A stretch of DNA of 64,000 nucleotides, taken from contig NZ_QLLR01000003.1 in NCBI RefSeq assembly GCF_003259615.1, positions 248,001 to 312,000 on the forward strand. Direction: 5' to 3'. The notes below the pieces were generated by a model. The model did no database searches. It had not been told where the DNA came from and was given only the letters and a program-made list of their open reading frames with translations. The position numbers and the translations under genes were made by a program. Shown here in pieces: positions 26,397 to 37,615 of the stretch. Numbering within the stretch: position 1 is the first letter of the stretch; each line of letters opens with the position of its first letter. Source of the DNA: Pedobacter cryoconitis (GTDB taxonomy: Bacteria > Bacteroidota > Bacteroidia > Sphingobacteriales > Sphingobacteriaceae).

Positions 26397-27728
26397 ATGA
26401 AGATCTGGCAAAAAAATATAGAAGTAAATAAAAGTATTGAGAGTTTTACTGTAGGACAGGACAGGGAGCTGGATTTACAAATGGCGGCTTTTGACGTACT
26501 GGGTTCTCTGGCGCATGTAGAAATGCTGGAAAGTATCGGTTTACTGACTGCTGCTGAGCTTGCTGAAATACAAAAGGAGCTGAAGAATATTTACGCTGAA
26601 ATTGAAGCTGGAGAGTTTAAAATTGAAGATACAGTAGAGGATGTACATTCACAAGTTGAATGGTTACTGACGCAGCGTATCGGTGAAGCGGGTAAAAAGA
26701 TTCATAGCGGAAGATCACGTAATGACCAGGTTTTAGTAGATCTGAAATTGTTTTTCAGAGATAGAATTGAAGAAATGGTGAGTAATTCTGCAGTCTTGTT
26801 TCAGCAGTTAATTACCTTAAGCAATATACATAAAGATAAGCTACTGCCCGGTTATACACATTTGCAGATTGCAATGCCTTCTTCTTTTGGACTTTGGTTT
26901 GGCGCTTATGCAGAAAGCTTGGTGGATGATATGGAAATGATGCTGGCAGCCTGGAAGATCTGTAATAAGAATCCTTTAGGTTCTGCTGCGGGTTATGGCT
27001 CTTCTTTTCCGTTGAACAGAACAATGACCACCAATCTTTTAGGTTTTGAGAACCTCAATTATAACGTGGTTTATGCGCAGATGGGCAGAGGGAAAACGGA
27101 AAGGATACTGGCCCAGGCGATGTCTTCTGTAGCAGCTACGCTGGCCAAAATGGCAATGGATGTATGTTTGTTTATCAACCAGAACTTTGGTTTTATCAAG
27201 TTTCCTGATGAACTGACTACCGGTTCAAGCATTATGCCGCATAAAAAGAATCCGGATGTATTTGAGCTGATCCGTTCCAGATGCAATAAGATTCAGGCCT
27301 TACCGAATGAGATTGCTATGATGACAACTAATTTGCCTTCAGGCTATCATCGGGACTTGCAATTATTGAAAGAGAACCTTTTTCCTTCGATCGTTTCTTT
27401 AAACGAATGTCTGGAAATGACAACATATATGTTACAGCATATCACGCTGAAGGATGATATATTGGCAGATAAGAAATACGCTTATTTGTTTAGTGTAGAG
27501 GTGGTTAATGATTTGGCTTTAAAGGGTGTTCCTTTTAGAGAAGCTTATCAGATAGTGGGAGAGACGATTGAAAATGGTACCTTTGTGCCAGGAGTTCAGG
27601 TAAATCATACGCATGAAGGGAGCATAGGAAATCTGTGTAATCCGGAAATTGAAACGATGATGGAAACTATTCTCGACCAGTTTAATTTTGAAAAAACCAA
27701 GTTAGCTATTCAAAGTTTGCTAGCTTAA
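26397..27728 (+). CDS. argH: Argininosuccinate lyase
   Basis: The 443-residue fumarase/aspartase-superfamily protein has the ASL blocks DVHSQVEWLL, HSGRSRNDQV, LPGYTHLQIAMP and the signature GSSIMPHKKNPD. It splits argininosuccinate to arginine and fumarate, the last step of the pathway. It lies 41 bases after argE; the gap has only a weak 5 bp hairpin (GCTCT/AGAGC). Confidence 0.95.
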   Translation: MKIWQKNIEVNKSIESFTVGQDRELDLQMAAFDVLGSLAHVEMLESIGLLTAAELAEIQKELKNIYAEIEAGEFKIEDTVEDVHSQVEWLLTQRIGEAGKKIHSGRSRNDQVLVDLKLFFRDRIEEMVSNSAVLFQQLITLSNIHKDKLLPGYTHLQIAMPSSFGLWFGAYAESLVDDMEMMLAAWKICNKNPLGSAAGYGSSFPLNRTMTTNLLGFENLNYNVVYAQMGRGKTERILAQAMSSVAATLAKMAMDVCLFINQNFGFIKFPDELTTGSSIMPHKKNPDVFELIRSRCNKIQALPNEIAMMTTNLPSGYHRDLQLLKENLFPSIVSLNECLEMTTYMLQHITLKDDILADKKYAYLFSVEVVNDLALKGVPFREAYQIVGETIENGTFVPGVQVNHTHEGSIGNLCNPEIETMMETILDQFNFEKTKLAIQSLLA

Positions 27729-27754
27729 TTCTAACCATTAATAAATTATAAAAC

Positions 27755-29008
27755 ATGAATGTATCGGTATTAGCAAACTCACTTATTGGATCAGAAATCA
27801 TTAAAATTGGTAATGAGGTCAATGAACTGAAGAGCAAAGGTGCTAAAATTGCAAATTTAACTATCGGTGATTTTGATCCTTCAATTTTTCCTATACCTGC
27901 AGGGCTTAAGGCTGAAATTGTTGATGCTTATAATCATAATCAAACCAACTATCCACCTGCTGATGGTATTTTAGCTTTACGCGAAACGATTGTAGACGTA
28001 TTAAAGGACAGGTATGATCTTGACTTTAAAACAAATGAAATATTGGTTTCTGGCGGTTCCCGCCCTTTGATTTATGCAACTTATCTTGCCTTGATTGATC
28101 CGGGGGATAAAGTTATTTATCCTGCTCCATCATGGAATAACAACCATTACTGTCACCTTTCTTCTGCGGAAGGAATTGCTGTGGAAACCACTGCGGAAAG
28201 CAATTTTATGCCTACTGCTGAACTGTTAAAACCATACCTTAAAGGCGCTACCTTATTGGCTTTATGTTCTCCATTGAACCCAACGGGTACAATGTTTACG
28301 AAAGAGCAGCTGGAAGAAATCTGTGATCTTGTAATTGCAGAAAATAAATCAAGAGCAGAGGGAGAAAAACCATTGTATATCATGTACGATCAGATCTACT
28401 CTTTATTGACTTTTGGTAAAGAGCATATCAACCCGGTTAGTTTGCGTCCCGAGTTAAAAGATTACACAATTTATATTGATGGGATCTCTAAATGTCTTGC
28501 AAGTACTGGTGTACGCGTAGGCTGGGCTTTCGGGCCGGATAAAGTGATCGGTAAAATGAAAGCTTTATTGACGCATATCGGTGCCTGGGCACCTAAAGCT
28601 GAACAGGTAGCGGTTGGTAAATATTTTGCTGATAAAGGACAGGTTGATCAGTTTTTAGGTGAATTTAAAACTCAGATTCAGGATAGTCTTAATGCTTTGT
28701 ATGAAGGTTTTACCAGCTTAAAAGAAGAAGGTTTTGCAGTAGACGCGATTGCACCTATGGGAGCAATTTATCTGACATTGAAAATCGACTATATTGGTAA
28801 AACTACTGCAGATGGCGATTTACTAAAAGATAGTACTGATGTGAATTCTTACCTGATTAAAGAAGCTCAGGTTGCGTTGGTGCCATTCTCTTGTTTTGGT
28901 ACAGACGAAACTAAATCATGGTTCCGTGCTTCGGTTGGTGCTTGTTCACTGACTGATATTCAGGAAATGATCCCACGTGTTAAAGCTGCGTTAAGCAAGT
29001 TGAAATAG
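27755..29008 (+). CDS. Class I/II PLP-dependent aminotransferase (aspartate aminotransferase-like)
   Basis: The 417-residue fold-type I enzyme has YPPADGILALRETI, APSWNNNHYC, SPLNPTGTMFTKEQ and the PLP-lysine block DGISKCLASTGVRVGWAFGP. It is last in the arginine cluster, 26 bases after argH, and is followed by a terminator. An aspartate aminotransferase would supply the aspartate used by ArgG or regenerate glutamate, but substrate specificity is not readable. Confidence 0.85.
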   Translation: MNVSVLANSLIGSEIIKIGNEVNELKSKGAKIANLTIGDFDPSIFPIPAGLKAEIVDAYNHNQTNYPPADGILALRETIVDVLKDRYDLDFKTNEILVSGGSRPLIYATYLALIDPGDKVIYPAPSWNNNHYCHLSSAEGIAVETTAESNFMPTAELLKPYLKGATLLALCSPLNPTGTMFTKEQLEEICDLVIAENKSRAEGEKPLYIMYDQIYSLLTFGKEHINPVSLRPELKDYTIYIDGISKCLASTGVRVGWAFGPDKVIGKMKALLTHIGAWAPKAEQVAVGKYFADKGQVDQFLGEFKTQIQDSLNALYEGFTSLKEEGFAVDAIAPMGAIYLTLKIDYIGKTTADGDLLKDSTDVNSYLIKEAQVALVPFSCFGTDETKSWFRASVGACSLTDIQEMIPRVKAALSKLK

Positions 29009-29029
29009 TATTCTATACTTATTTACAAG

Positions 29030-29076
29030 GGGTATTCTGGTTTGCAATGTTTTGCGGATTCAGGATACCCTTTTTT
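29030..29076 (+). terminator. Terminator of the arginine cluster
   Basis: GGGTATtCTG and CAGgATACCC pair across a 21-base loop and are followed by six T residues. It begins 22 bases after the aminotransferase stop and overlaps the stop of the small opposite-strand frame. Confidence 0.8.
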
Positions 29077-29242
29077 ATTTGGCAATGGGCACGCTGGCTT
29101 TAGCTAACGGGCTGGTTGCGACTGTATTTTTTACAACAACTTCTGAAGTCTGATCAGCACTGATGGTGAAAGTGAGTATCATCATCACAAATACAGGAGC
29201 TAATAAAAGGATAAATGGTGATATGTTGAATAGAGATTTCAT
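29075..29242 (-). CDS. Small predicted membrane or secreted peptide, 55 aa
   Basis: An ATG at 29242 opens a 55-residue frame with a 20-residue hydrophobic stretch (PFILLLAPVFVMMILTFTIS) followed by a short polar tail rich in Val, Thr, Ala and Lys. It could be a signal-anchored or exported small protein. Ending inside the terminator of the convergent arginine cluster is typical of real, compact gene neighbours. No homologue is recognised from memory, and coding status rests only on the frame, start and hydrophobic pattern. Confidence 0.4.
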   Translation of the reverse strand: MKSLFNISPFILLLAPVFVMMILTFTISADQTSEVVVKNTVATSPLAKASVPIAK

Positions 29243-29415
29243 AATATTTCGTTTTGTTGAAACAAATAGAATGAATTAAAAAAACCTGCTAAAATGTTTT
29301 ATACCAAGTGTATATTATCGTAGACGAACGGTTTAATTATGGAATAGAGGCCGTTTTTCGCTTTTTTTGGCATTGGTAGGATAAAAATGCCAGTTCGTCG
29401 AAGCCAGGATATAAA

Positions 29416-29450
29416 AAAGGGCTGTAACGGTTTTTCCGCTACAGCCCTTT
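29416..29450 (-). terminator. Terminator of prfC
   Basis: A 14 bp stem (AAAGGGCTGTA, one mismatch, CGG / CCG, TACAGCCCTTT) is followed on the minus strand by TTTTTT. It begins 16 bases after the prfC stop. Confidence 0.88.
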
Positions 29451-29465
29451 CTGGTTTATTTTTGT

Positions 29466-31046
29466 TTATTTGAATTCAGAAGTCTTATGGAATTCAATAT
29501 CCGGATAATCTCTTTTAGTCATATTGATCATAAAGTCATTGTCTGCAAGAAAAACAGGGTTTCCGTCTTTATCTTGTCCGATGTGCTGACCTTTACGCTT
29601 TACAAATTCTTCCAGTTTCTTCTTATCTGTAGAAGTTACCCAGTTTGACCTGCTGTAGCTCAACATACGGAAGTGTGCTTTCGCGCCATATTCATGTTCC
29701 AGTCTGAATGCAATTACTTCAAATTGTAATTCCCCAACAGCACCAATAATTTTCCTGTTTCCTGGTTGTTGCGTGAATAGCTGGGCAACACCTTCTTCAG
29801 TGAGCTGTTGTATGCCTTTTTCAAGCTGTTTGGTGCGAAGCGGGTCTTTGTTTTCTACTTCCTTAAATATTTCAGGAGAGAAGCTAGGAATGCCTTTAAA
29901 TTGCAATTGCTCTCCTTCAGTCAATGTATCTCCGATTTTAAAGTTTCCGCTGTCATATAATCCGACAACATCACCTGGCCATGCTTCTTCTACAATACTT
30001 TTCTCATTGGCCATAAAGTCCATTGGGTTGGAAAACTTAAGTTTTTTCCCCTGACGGGTATGGAAATAGAATTTGTTCCGTTCAAACTTACCGGAACATA
30101 TCCTTAAGAAAGCAATACGGTCACGGTGTTTAGGGTCAAGATTGGCATGTATTTTAAATACGAAACCGGAGAAGTTTTTCTCTTCTACCAGCACTTCTCT
30201 TTGTTCGGCTTCTCTGCTTCTCGGGCTTGGTGCGATATTAATGAAGGTGTCTAACAATTCTTTAATACCGAAGTTATTGATAGCACTTCCAAAAAACACA
30301 GGGGCAAGCAGGCCTTCTGTATACATACTTTGGTCTAAGGTACCGTAAACGCCTTCTACAAGTTCAAGATCGTTTTTTAATTCTCCAAGTTCCTTTGGTT
30401 TAAGGAAATTATTCAGGTTCGGATCATTCAGATCGCTGACCTCTATAACCGGATCAGCAATTTTTGTTTTATCAGGTTCAAACAGGTTCAGGTGTTTATT
30501 GTAAATACTGTATACACCTTTAAACGTATGTCCTTGTCCGATTGGCCATGATAACGGGCATAAACTGATATTCAGTTTGTTCTCGATTTCATCCAGCAGA
30601 TCAAAGGCATCTTTACCCTCGCGGTCCATCTTATTGATAAAGATAATTACGGGAGTGTTCCGCATCCGGCATACGGCCATCAGCTTTTCTGTTTGTTCCT
30701 CAACACCTTTTACACAGTCTACAACAAGGATTACGCTATCTACTGCAGATAAAGTTCTGTAGGTATCTTCCGCGAAATCTTTGTGACCTGGTGTATCCAG
30801 AATATTGATGCGTTTATCTTTGTATTCAAAACCCATTACTGAGGTCGCAACGGATATTCCACGTTGTTTCTCAATCTCCATAAAATCTGAAGTACTGCTT
30901 TGATTGGCTTTGTTACGCTTTACGGCACCAGCGGTATTAATTGCTCCTCCAAACAGCAGAAACTTTTCAGTTAATGTTGTTTTTCCGGCATCCGGGTGAC
31001 TGATAATGGCGAATGTTTTTCGTTTTTCTATTTCGGGGTGAATCAT
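29466..31046 (-). CDS. prfC: Peptide chain release factor 3
   Basis: The 526-residue GTPase has G1 [21 protein letters not shown]2-region [14 protein letters not shown]3 [12 protein letters not shown], and G4 [11 protein letters not shown]. The C-terminal two-thirds is RF3-like rather than EF-G-like ([19 protein letters not shown]). It recycles RF1/RF2 from the ribosome after termination. The gene is monocistronic, with its own terminator. Confidence 0.95.
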   Translation of the reverse strand: MIHPEIEKRKTFAIISHPDAGKTTLTEKFLLFGGAINTAGAVKRNKANQSSTSDFMEIEKQRGISVATSVMGFEYKDKRINILDTPGHKDFAEDTYRTLSAVDSVILVVDCVKGVEEQTEKLMAVCRMRNTPVIIFINKMDREGKDAFDLLDEIENKLNISLCPLSWPIGQGHTFKGVYSIYNKHLNLFEPDKTKIADPVIEVSDLNDPNLNNFLKPKELGELKNDLELVEGVYGTLDQSMYTEGLLAPVFFGSAINNFGIKELLDTFINIAPSPRSREAEQREVLVEEKNFSGFVFKIHANLDPKHRDRIAFLRICSGKFERNKFYFHTRQGKKLKFSNPMDFMANEKSIVEEAWPGDVVGLYDSGNFKIGDTLTEGEQLQFKGIPSFSPEIFKEVENKDPLRTKQLEKGIQQLTEEGVAQLFTQQPGNRKIIGAVGELQFEVIAFRLEHEYGAKAHFRMLSYSRSNWVTSTDKKKLEEFVKRKGQHIGQDKDGNPVFLADNDFMINMTKRDYPDIEFHKTSEFK

Positions 31047-31099
31047 AAAGGGTTAAGCATATTGCTTGATGAGGCTGCAAAGATAATTATAATATATAA

Positions 31100-31126
31100 A
31101 ATAAAAACCGGCCATTATAGCCGGTT
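31100..31126 (-). terminator. Terminator of the DUF6600 gene
   Basis: AACCGGC (31106-31112) and GCCGGTT (31120-31126) form a 7 bp stem with a 7-base loop, followed on the minus strand by a T-rich run. It starts 15 bases after the stop codon. Confidence 0.8.
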
Positions 31127-31141
31127 CTTATTTTATCGTGA

Positions 31142-32815
<1,674 letters not shown>

Positions 32816-33176
32816 TTGTGTGTATTTATAATATAACCTAACTTATATCTATGAGTAAAAAAATATACAATGGTTTAACGTTTTATGTACAAACTTAAGG
32901 ATCAAGGAGGTTATACTGGTAAAAATTACATACGGGAGACACGGGATTTATAAGCTGTAAATGGCTAAACTTAAATATTTAGATTCTTATTTTCTCTTTC
33001 CAAATATTTATTCTTTTCCTTTGTAACTCCAAGCTAATGCAATCTGCAGGAGTAAATGCTAAAATTTAAATAAATTAATACTGTTCATTAAAGCCCTTAT
33101 AGCCGCTAAAACGGTGTAAACGGAATTCATTACAGTACTACATAAACTATACCAAAAGATAATAAATAAATACGAA
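32816..33176. other. Intergenic region between the divergent DUF6600 and RsmI-like genes
   Basis: These 361 bases are A+T-rich and hold the divergent promoters. I see no open frame with a credible start, no strong inverted repeat and no RNA gene. A clear TAnnTTTG box could not be placed for either gene. Confidence 0.4.
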
Positions 33177-33884
33177 ATGAAAAAAGGTGTATTATTCCTG
33201 ATTCCTGTTCCATTGGCAGAAAATGCCTCTGCAAAGTCATTCACTCCATATCTGATTGATACGATCAATGCTATTGATACTTATATTGTAGAGAATGAAA
33301 AAACTGCCAGGAAGTCTCTGAAAGAGGCAGGCTTAAAAATTCCACAGAGCGATTTAACCATTCATGATTATGGTAAACATAAGAGGAATGACTCTATGGT
33401 TCCTTATTTTAAAGAATTAATGACTGGAAAAGATGTAGGTCTGATGAGTGAAGCAGGTTGTCCCGGAGTAGCTGATCCGGGTGCTGAAATCGTGTCTGAA
33501 GCACATAAACGTGGAATTAAAGTCGTACCTCTGGTAGGCCCTAACTCTTTGTTATTAGCGCTGATGTCTTCAGGATTTAACGGACAAAGTTTCACTTTCC
33601 ACGGATATTTACCTATTGACAAAGTGGAAAGAGTAAAAAAGATTAAAGAACTCGAGCAGCTGGCTGAAAAGAATAAACAAACTCAGTTATTCATTGAGAC
33701 TCCTTTCAGAAACAATCACTTATATGAGGATATTATAAAAAATACAGCAGCAAATACGTTGTTATGTGTAGCGAGTAATATTACAGGAGAAGATGAGTAT
33801 ATCAGAACACAAAGCATTGGTCAATGGCGGCAGGAGAAGATAGATCTTCATAAGAAACCGACTATATTCTTAATCTACCGTTAA
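33177..33884 (+). CDS. RsmI-like tetrapyrrole-methylase-fold SAM-dependent methyltransferase, short form
   Basis: The 235-residue protein has the RsmI-type blocks DVGLMSEAGCPGVADPGAEIV and VPLVGPNSLLLALMSSGFNGQSFTFHGYLP. At 235 residues it is shorter than E. coli RsmI (about 286), and the N-terminal VATPIGNL-type motif reads LIPVPLAENAS instead. RsmI makes the 2'-O-methyl of C1402 in 16S rRNA. This diverged version may have the same or a different target. Confidence 0.82.
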   Translation: MKKGVLFLIPVPLAENASAKSFTPYLIDTINAIDTYIVENEKTARKSLKEAGLKIPQSDLTIHDYGKHKRNDSMVPYFKELMTGKDVGLMSEAGCPGVADPGAEIVSEAHKRGIKVVPLVGPNSLLLALMSSGFNGQSFTFHGYLPIDKVERVKKIKELEQLAEKNKQTQLFIETPFRNNHLYEDIIKNTAANTLLCVASNITGEDEYIRTQSIGQWRQEKIDLHKKPTIFLIYR

Positions 33885-33892
33885 ACAGCTGT

Positions 33893-34468
33893 TTAACGAT
33901 ACATATTTTTACTGTCCATAAATGCGATTACATTTTCAGGGACAAGGAACTGAATATTTTTATTGTCATTTAAAGCTTGTCTGATAAAGGTCGATGAAAT
34001 CTCCATCTGAGGTGTTTCTGTCAATGTAATCGAAGGATGGTTAATCCATTCAGTCACGTCCGATCCCGGTCTGGGATACACATAAATAGCATAGTTCTTC
34101 AGCAGAACTTCATAATTCTTCCATTTTTTCAAAGAAGCCAGGTTGTCGGCCCCCATAATCAGCACAAATTCTTTAGCAGGATGTCTTTCCTGAAGATAGG
34201 CAAGGGTATCAATCGTATAAGAAGGCTGGGGCAGGTTAAATTCAATATCGCTTACCTTGAGCTGTTCTGCCGGTTCAATTGCTAACCGGGCCATTTCAAG
34301 TCTGTCATACATATTACCAAGCCCCTTTTTATTTTTCAGTGGATTCTGTGGAGAAACGACCAGCCACACCTCATCCAGATCGGTGAAATTAGCCATATAA
34401 CTGGCTATAATCAGATGCCCTGCATGAATAGGGTTGAAAGAACCAAAAAATAAACCTGTTTTCGCCAT
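33893..34468 (-). CDS. nadD: Nicotinate-nucleotide adenylyltransferase
   Basis: The 191-residue nucleotidyltransferase has GLFFGSFNPIHAGHLIIAS (the HxGH motif) and the C-terminal EISSTFIRQAL (the S/T-x-x-R motif). PQNPLKNKK is the NadD substrate loop. It converts nicotinate mononucleotide to deamido-NAD. It follows gmk by 18 bases within the yicC-gmk-nadD group. Confidence 0.94.
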   Translation of the reverse strand: MAKTGLFFGSFNPIHAGHLIIASYMANFTDLDEVWLVVSPQNPLKNKKGLGNMYDRLEMARLAIEPAEQLKVSDIEFNLPQPSYTIDTLAYLQERHPAKEFVLIMGADNLASLKKWKNYEVLLKNYAIYVYPRPGSDVTEWINHPSITLTETPQMEISSTFIRQALNDNKNIQFLVPENVIAFMDSKNMYR

Positions 34469-34486
34469 TCTTTTGATTTCAGCTTC

Positions 34487-35056
34487 TTATTGATTAAGAA
34501 AATCAGTAACTAATTTTTCTGCTTCTGCACAGGCAGTATCCAGATCGAAGTTTTTAAGGATTACATCAAACTTATCTGCGTATTGCAGCTCTTTCTCCGC
34601 TTTAATAAAGCGCTCCTGAAGTTTTGATTCACTATCAGTACCACGACCGCTTAAACGCTCTTTTAAGACCTCCAGAGACGGTGGCTGAACAAAGATCGCT
34701 AATGCGTCATCTTCGTATTTACGCTTTAAACGCAAACCGCCTTCTACGTCAATGTCAAAGATCACATGTTTGCCTTCATTCCAGATTCTTTCGATTTCTG
34801 AACGTAAAGTACCATAGAAAGTTCCATTATAAACTTCTTCGAATTCTACGAATTCCTGGTGCGCAACTTTATGTAAGAACGATTCCTTAGAAATGAAATA
34901 ATAATCATTTTCATGTTTTTCATCACCACGTAATTCCCTGGTTGTTGCTGATATAGAAAAGCTTAGTGATGGAAACTTCTCCAGTAAATGTTTAACGATT
35001 GTTGTTTTTCCTGCGCCCGAGGGAGCGGAAAATATAATGAGTTTGCCTTGTATCAT
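34487..35056 (-). CDS. gmk: Guanylate kinase
   Basis: The 189-residue kinase has the P-loop FSAPSGAGKTTIVKHLL, the GMP-binding SATTRELRGDEKHENDYYFI and the lid region ending in ERLSGRGTDSE. It phosphorylates GMP to GDP. It lies between yicC and nadD on the same strand, a common Bacteroidota order. Confidence 0.95.
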   Translation of the reverse strand: MIQGKLIIFSAPSGAGKTTIVKHLLEKFPSLSFSISATTRELRGDEKHENDYYFISKESFLHKVAHQEFVEFEEVYNGTFYGTLRSEIERIWNEGKHVIFDIDVEGGLRLKRKYEDDALAIFVQPPSLEVLKERLSGRGTDSESKLQERFIKAEKELQYADKFDVILKNFDLDTACAEAEKLVTDFLNQ

Positions 35057-35080
35057 TGGTGTGTAAATCTTGCCGACGTA

Positions 35081-35956
35081 TTAAATTACGTTTAACAATT
35101 GTTCTTTAATTTTTTCTAATTCTTCTTTCATACCTACAACTAATTGCTGTATCTGTGCATCATTTGCTTTTGCACCCATGGTATTGATCTCTCTGCCTAT
35201 TTCCTGAGAGATAAAACCAAGTTTTTTACCATTGGCATCTTTACTTTTTAAAGTCTCAGTAAAATAGTCACAGTGGCTTTTAAGACGAATTTTTTCTTCC
35301 GTAATGTCAAGTTTGTCTATATAATAGATTAATTCCTGCTCTAAACGGTTTTGATCAACGTTAACCTTTCCTGATACCTCTTCTAATAATTGGTTCAGTT
35401 TTGCCCTGATATGAGGGATTCTCAAAGGAGCTAAAACTTCAATCTGAGAGAAAAAGCCGAGTATATTTGTAATTCTAAGTTCCAGATCCTGTTTTAATGC
35501 AGCACCTTCAGTTTCTCTGAACTGGTTGAAACTAGCTAAAGCTGTGTTAAATGTTTTTTGTAAAATATCCCATTCACCTTCATTAACCACTTCTTCAGTA
35601 TAGCTGATTACGTCTGGAAAATTTAATACAGCCTGAAGAAGGTTATTTGAATTTGCACCTAAATCAATGTTAATTGCTTCTAATTGTTTGTAATATTTGC
35701 TCAGTAAAGCCGCATTGATCGTTGCACCTTTAAGGTTTTCTTCACTGCGTTCAATATTGATAGAAACATTTACTTTTCCGCGTTCAATATCCTTGCTGCA
35801 AACATTACGCAGTAAAAGTTCTTTATCTGCATATGCCCTTGGGAGTTTTAGATTAAGCTCTAAAAACTTACTGTTCAGGGATTTTATCTCTACGGAAAAC
35901 TTTGTATTTTCCTGATCTGTAGAGGCCAGGCCATAACCTGTCATTGATTTTATCAT
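35081..35956 (-). CDS. yicC: YicC family endoribonuclease-like protein
   Basis: The 291-residue protein opens with the family hallmark MIKSMTGYGLAS, has the central EIKSLNSKFLELNLKLPR, and ends with GREINTMGAKANDAQIQ and a C-terminal DUF1732 helix. YicC homologues act as RNases in stress. I start at the ATG at 35956; the frame also contains an upstream TTG, which is unlikely. It is the first gene of a yicC-gmk-nadD group. Confidence 0.9.
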   Translation of the reverse strand: MIKSMTGYGLASTDQENTKFSVEIKSLNSKFLELNLKLPRAYADKELLLRNVCSKDIERGKVNVSINIERSEENLKGATINAALLSKYYKQLEAINIDLGANSNNLLQAVLNFPDVISYTEEVVNEGEWDILQKTFNTALASFNQFRETEGAALKQDLELRITNILGFFSQIEVLAPLRIPHIRAKLNQLLEEVSGKVNVDQNRLEQELIYYIDKLDITEEKIRLKSHCDYFTETLKSKDANGKKLGFISQEIGREINTMGAKANDAQIQQLVVGMKEELEKIKEQLLNVI

Positions 35957-35985
35957 GTGCAAAGATATAATTTATTGTTAAAATG

Positions 35986-36009
35986 AGAGCCTATTTTAAA
36001 CAGGCACTC
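35986..36009. repeat. Interrupted hairpin upstream of yicC
   Basis: GAGaGCCT (35986-35993) and AGGCaCTC (36002-36009) pair around TATTTTAA-type bases. It resembles the GCCTG...CAGGC hairpins in the arginine cluster and lies 30 bases upstream of the yicC start. Confidence 0.35.
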
Positions 36010-36107
36010 CTGAAGATATGAATTTTTTAACGTGTGAAATAGCATTTATAAAGTCATATGGCAATTTATGCTATGGCAGATTGGCAAACAATAGTTAAAT
36101 TTACTGC

Positions 36108-36842
36108 ATGCACCACAGAACAATGATCCGTACAATCCAGAAAAGTTTAATGGTTTTCACGTTTACGCTCGCTACCGTAACTGTTGCTTTCGCGCAACAG
36201 GATTTTCAGTTAAATGGCGTGGTTATGACAAAGGGGACCACTACACGTATTGCAATGGCACAGGTGACAAACCTGCGGACAAAGTTCACTGTTAGCAGTA
36301 ATGACCTGGGCCTTTTCCAGGTGAAAGCGAACCTGGGGGATACGCTGGTTATCTATAAACAGGATTTTTCAGATAAGGAAATGATTGTTTTATCTAACAA
36401 AGATCTGATTGTTTACCTGGATAATGGGGCAGGGACAAGTTTACATGAAGTAAATATCAGAGGTAAGTCTAAAAAAGCAGAACTGGATGAGCTTAAACAA
36501 GACTATCGGGACAAAGGTTCTTTTTACGCCGGAAAACCACCTTTACTCTCTTATATTTTTGCTCCGATAACTGCTTTGTATGAATTATTCGGGCGTACAC
36601 CTAAAAATGCCAAACGATTTGGGAATTATTATAACAGGGAAATGCAGCAGACTCAGATTGACGGGTATTTCAATGAATCCCTGATTAAAAAGAATACTGA
36701 ATTGAGTGGTAAAGAGCTGGAAGACTTTATGTTAAACTATCGTCCTGATTATCAGAAAGCAAAAAACTGGACGGAATATGATGCAGTTAAGTATATCAGG
36801 GATACCTACAAGAAGTATACAGATACCGTTAAAAAGAAATAA
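36108..36842 (+). CDS. Exported protein with carboxypeptidase-regulatory-like beta-sandwich domain
   Basis: The 244-residue product has a signal peptide ending near VAFAQQ (residue 30). Residues 35-110 look like the CarboxypepD_reg/peptidase-associated fold common in Bacteroidota (FQLNGVVMTKGTTTRIAMAQVTN, then GLFQVKANLGDTLVIYKQDF). The C-terminal half is charged and helical without a recognised domain (LSYIFAPITALYELFGR). Function is unknown; an envelope role is likely. The start could be the sixth-codon ATG. It converges with rnc. Confidence 0.78.
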   Translation: MHHRTMIRTIQKSLMVFTFTLATVTVAFAQQDFQLNGVVMTKGTTTRIAMAQVTNLRTKFTVSSNDLGLFQVKANLGDTLVIYKQDFSDKEMIVLSNKDLIVYLDNGAGTSLHEVNIRGKSKKAELDELKQDYRDKGSFYAGKPPLLSYIFAPITALYELFGRTPKNAKRFGNYYNREMQQTQIDGYFNESLIKKNTELSGKELEDFMLNYRPDYQKAKNWTEYDAVKYIRDTYKKYTDTVKKK

Positions 36843-36854
36843 ATAAGCTTGTTA

Positions 36855-37583
36855 TTATAAAGACAATGCCTCACAAGCTTTTTCTGCAGCTTGTTTCTCC
36901 GCATTTTTCTTGTTGTAATCTCTTCCGATACCAAAGCTTTCACCATCAATTACTGCTTGTATAGTGAAAAGTTTAGCGCTGTCGCCTTCACTGTTTTCCA
37001 TCATTTCAAAGGTAATATCTTTTGCATGACGCTGACACCATTCAATCAGTTTACTTTTGAAGTTGGTTTCTGTCAGTTCGAGCGTATGAACGTCGATATA
37101 AGGCTTGACAATACGTTTAAGTAACAATTCTTTGGTAAAATTATATCCTTTGTCCAGATAAACGGCACCTATTAATGCTTCAAAAGCATCACCCAGCATA
37201 GAGTGGTGTTTAGTCTGCATATTGACCATTTTCTGATCGAATACAATAAGCTGATCAAAGCCCATTTTGCGGGCAAGCTGATTCAAATTAACCCTGTTGA
37301 CTATCTTAGAACGCATTTCCGTAAGAAAACCTTCTTCTTTGTAAGGGTAACTTTTGAAGAGTAATTCTGCAATAACAGCGCCGAGGATGGCATCACCCAG
37401 GAATTCCAGGCGTTCATTACTGCTCCGACTTCCATTTTTCAATACTTTAGCCACAGACCTGTGCCTGAATGCCATTTTATACAAAACGGTATTTCCAGGC
37501 ACAAAGCCTAACATATTTTTCAGCTTTTTTATAAACTCTTTATCAGGCGATAAGTACAGTTTATATAGGTCAAATAGGGGCAT
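36855..37583 (-). CDS. rnc: Ribonuclease III
   Basis: The 242-residue protein has the RNase III signature NERLEFLGDAILGAVIAELLF, the second catalytic stretch HHSMLGDAFEALIGAVYLD, and a C-terminal dsRNA-binding domain (residues 170-240). It cuts double-stranded RNA in rRNA processing. It is the last gene of the acpP-fabF-rnc group, 32 bases after fabF. Confidence 0.95.
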   Translation of the reverse strand: MPLFDLYKLYLSPDKEFIKKLKNMLGFVPGNTVLYKMAFRHRSVAKVLKNGSRSSNERLEFLGDAILGAVIAELLFKSYPYKEEGFLTEMRSKIVNRVNLNQLARKMGFDQLIVFDQKMVNMQTKHHSMLGDAFEALIGAVYLDKGYNFTKELLLKRIVKPYIDVHTLELTETNFKSKLIEWCQRHAKDITFEMMENSEGDSAKLFTIQAVIDGESFGIGRDYNKKNAEKQAAEKACEALSL

Positions 37584-37615
37584 TAATTTTATTAAAATCG
37601 ATATTTCGTGACGTT

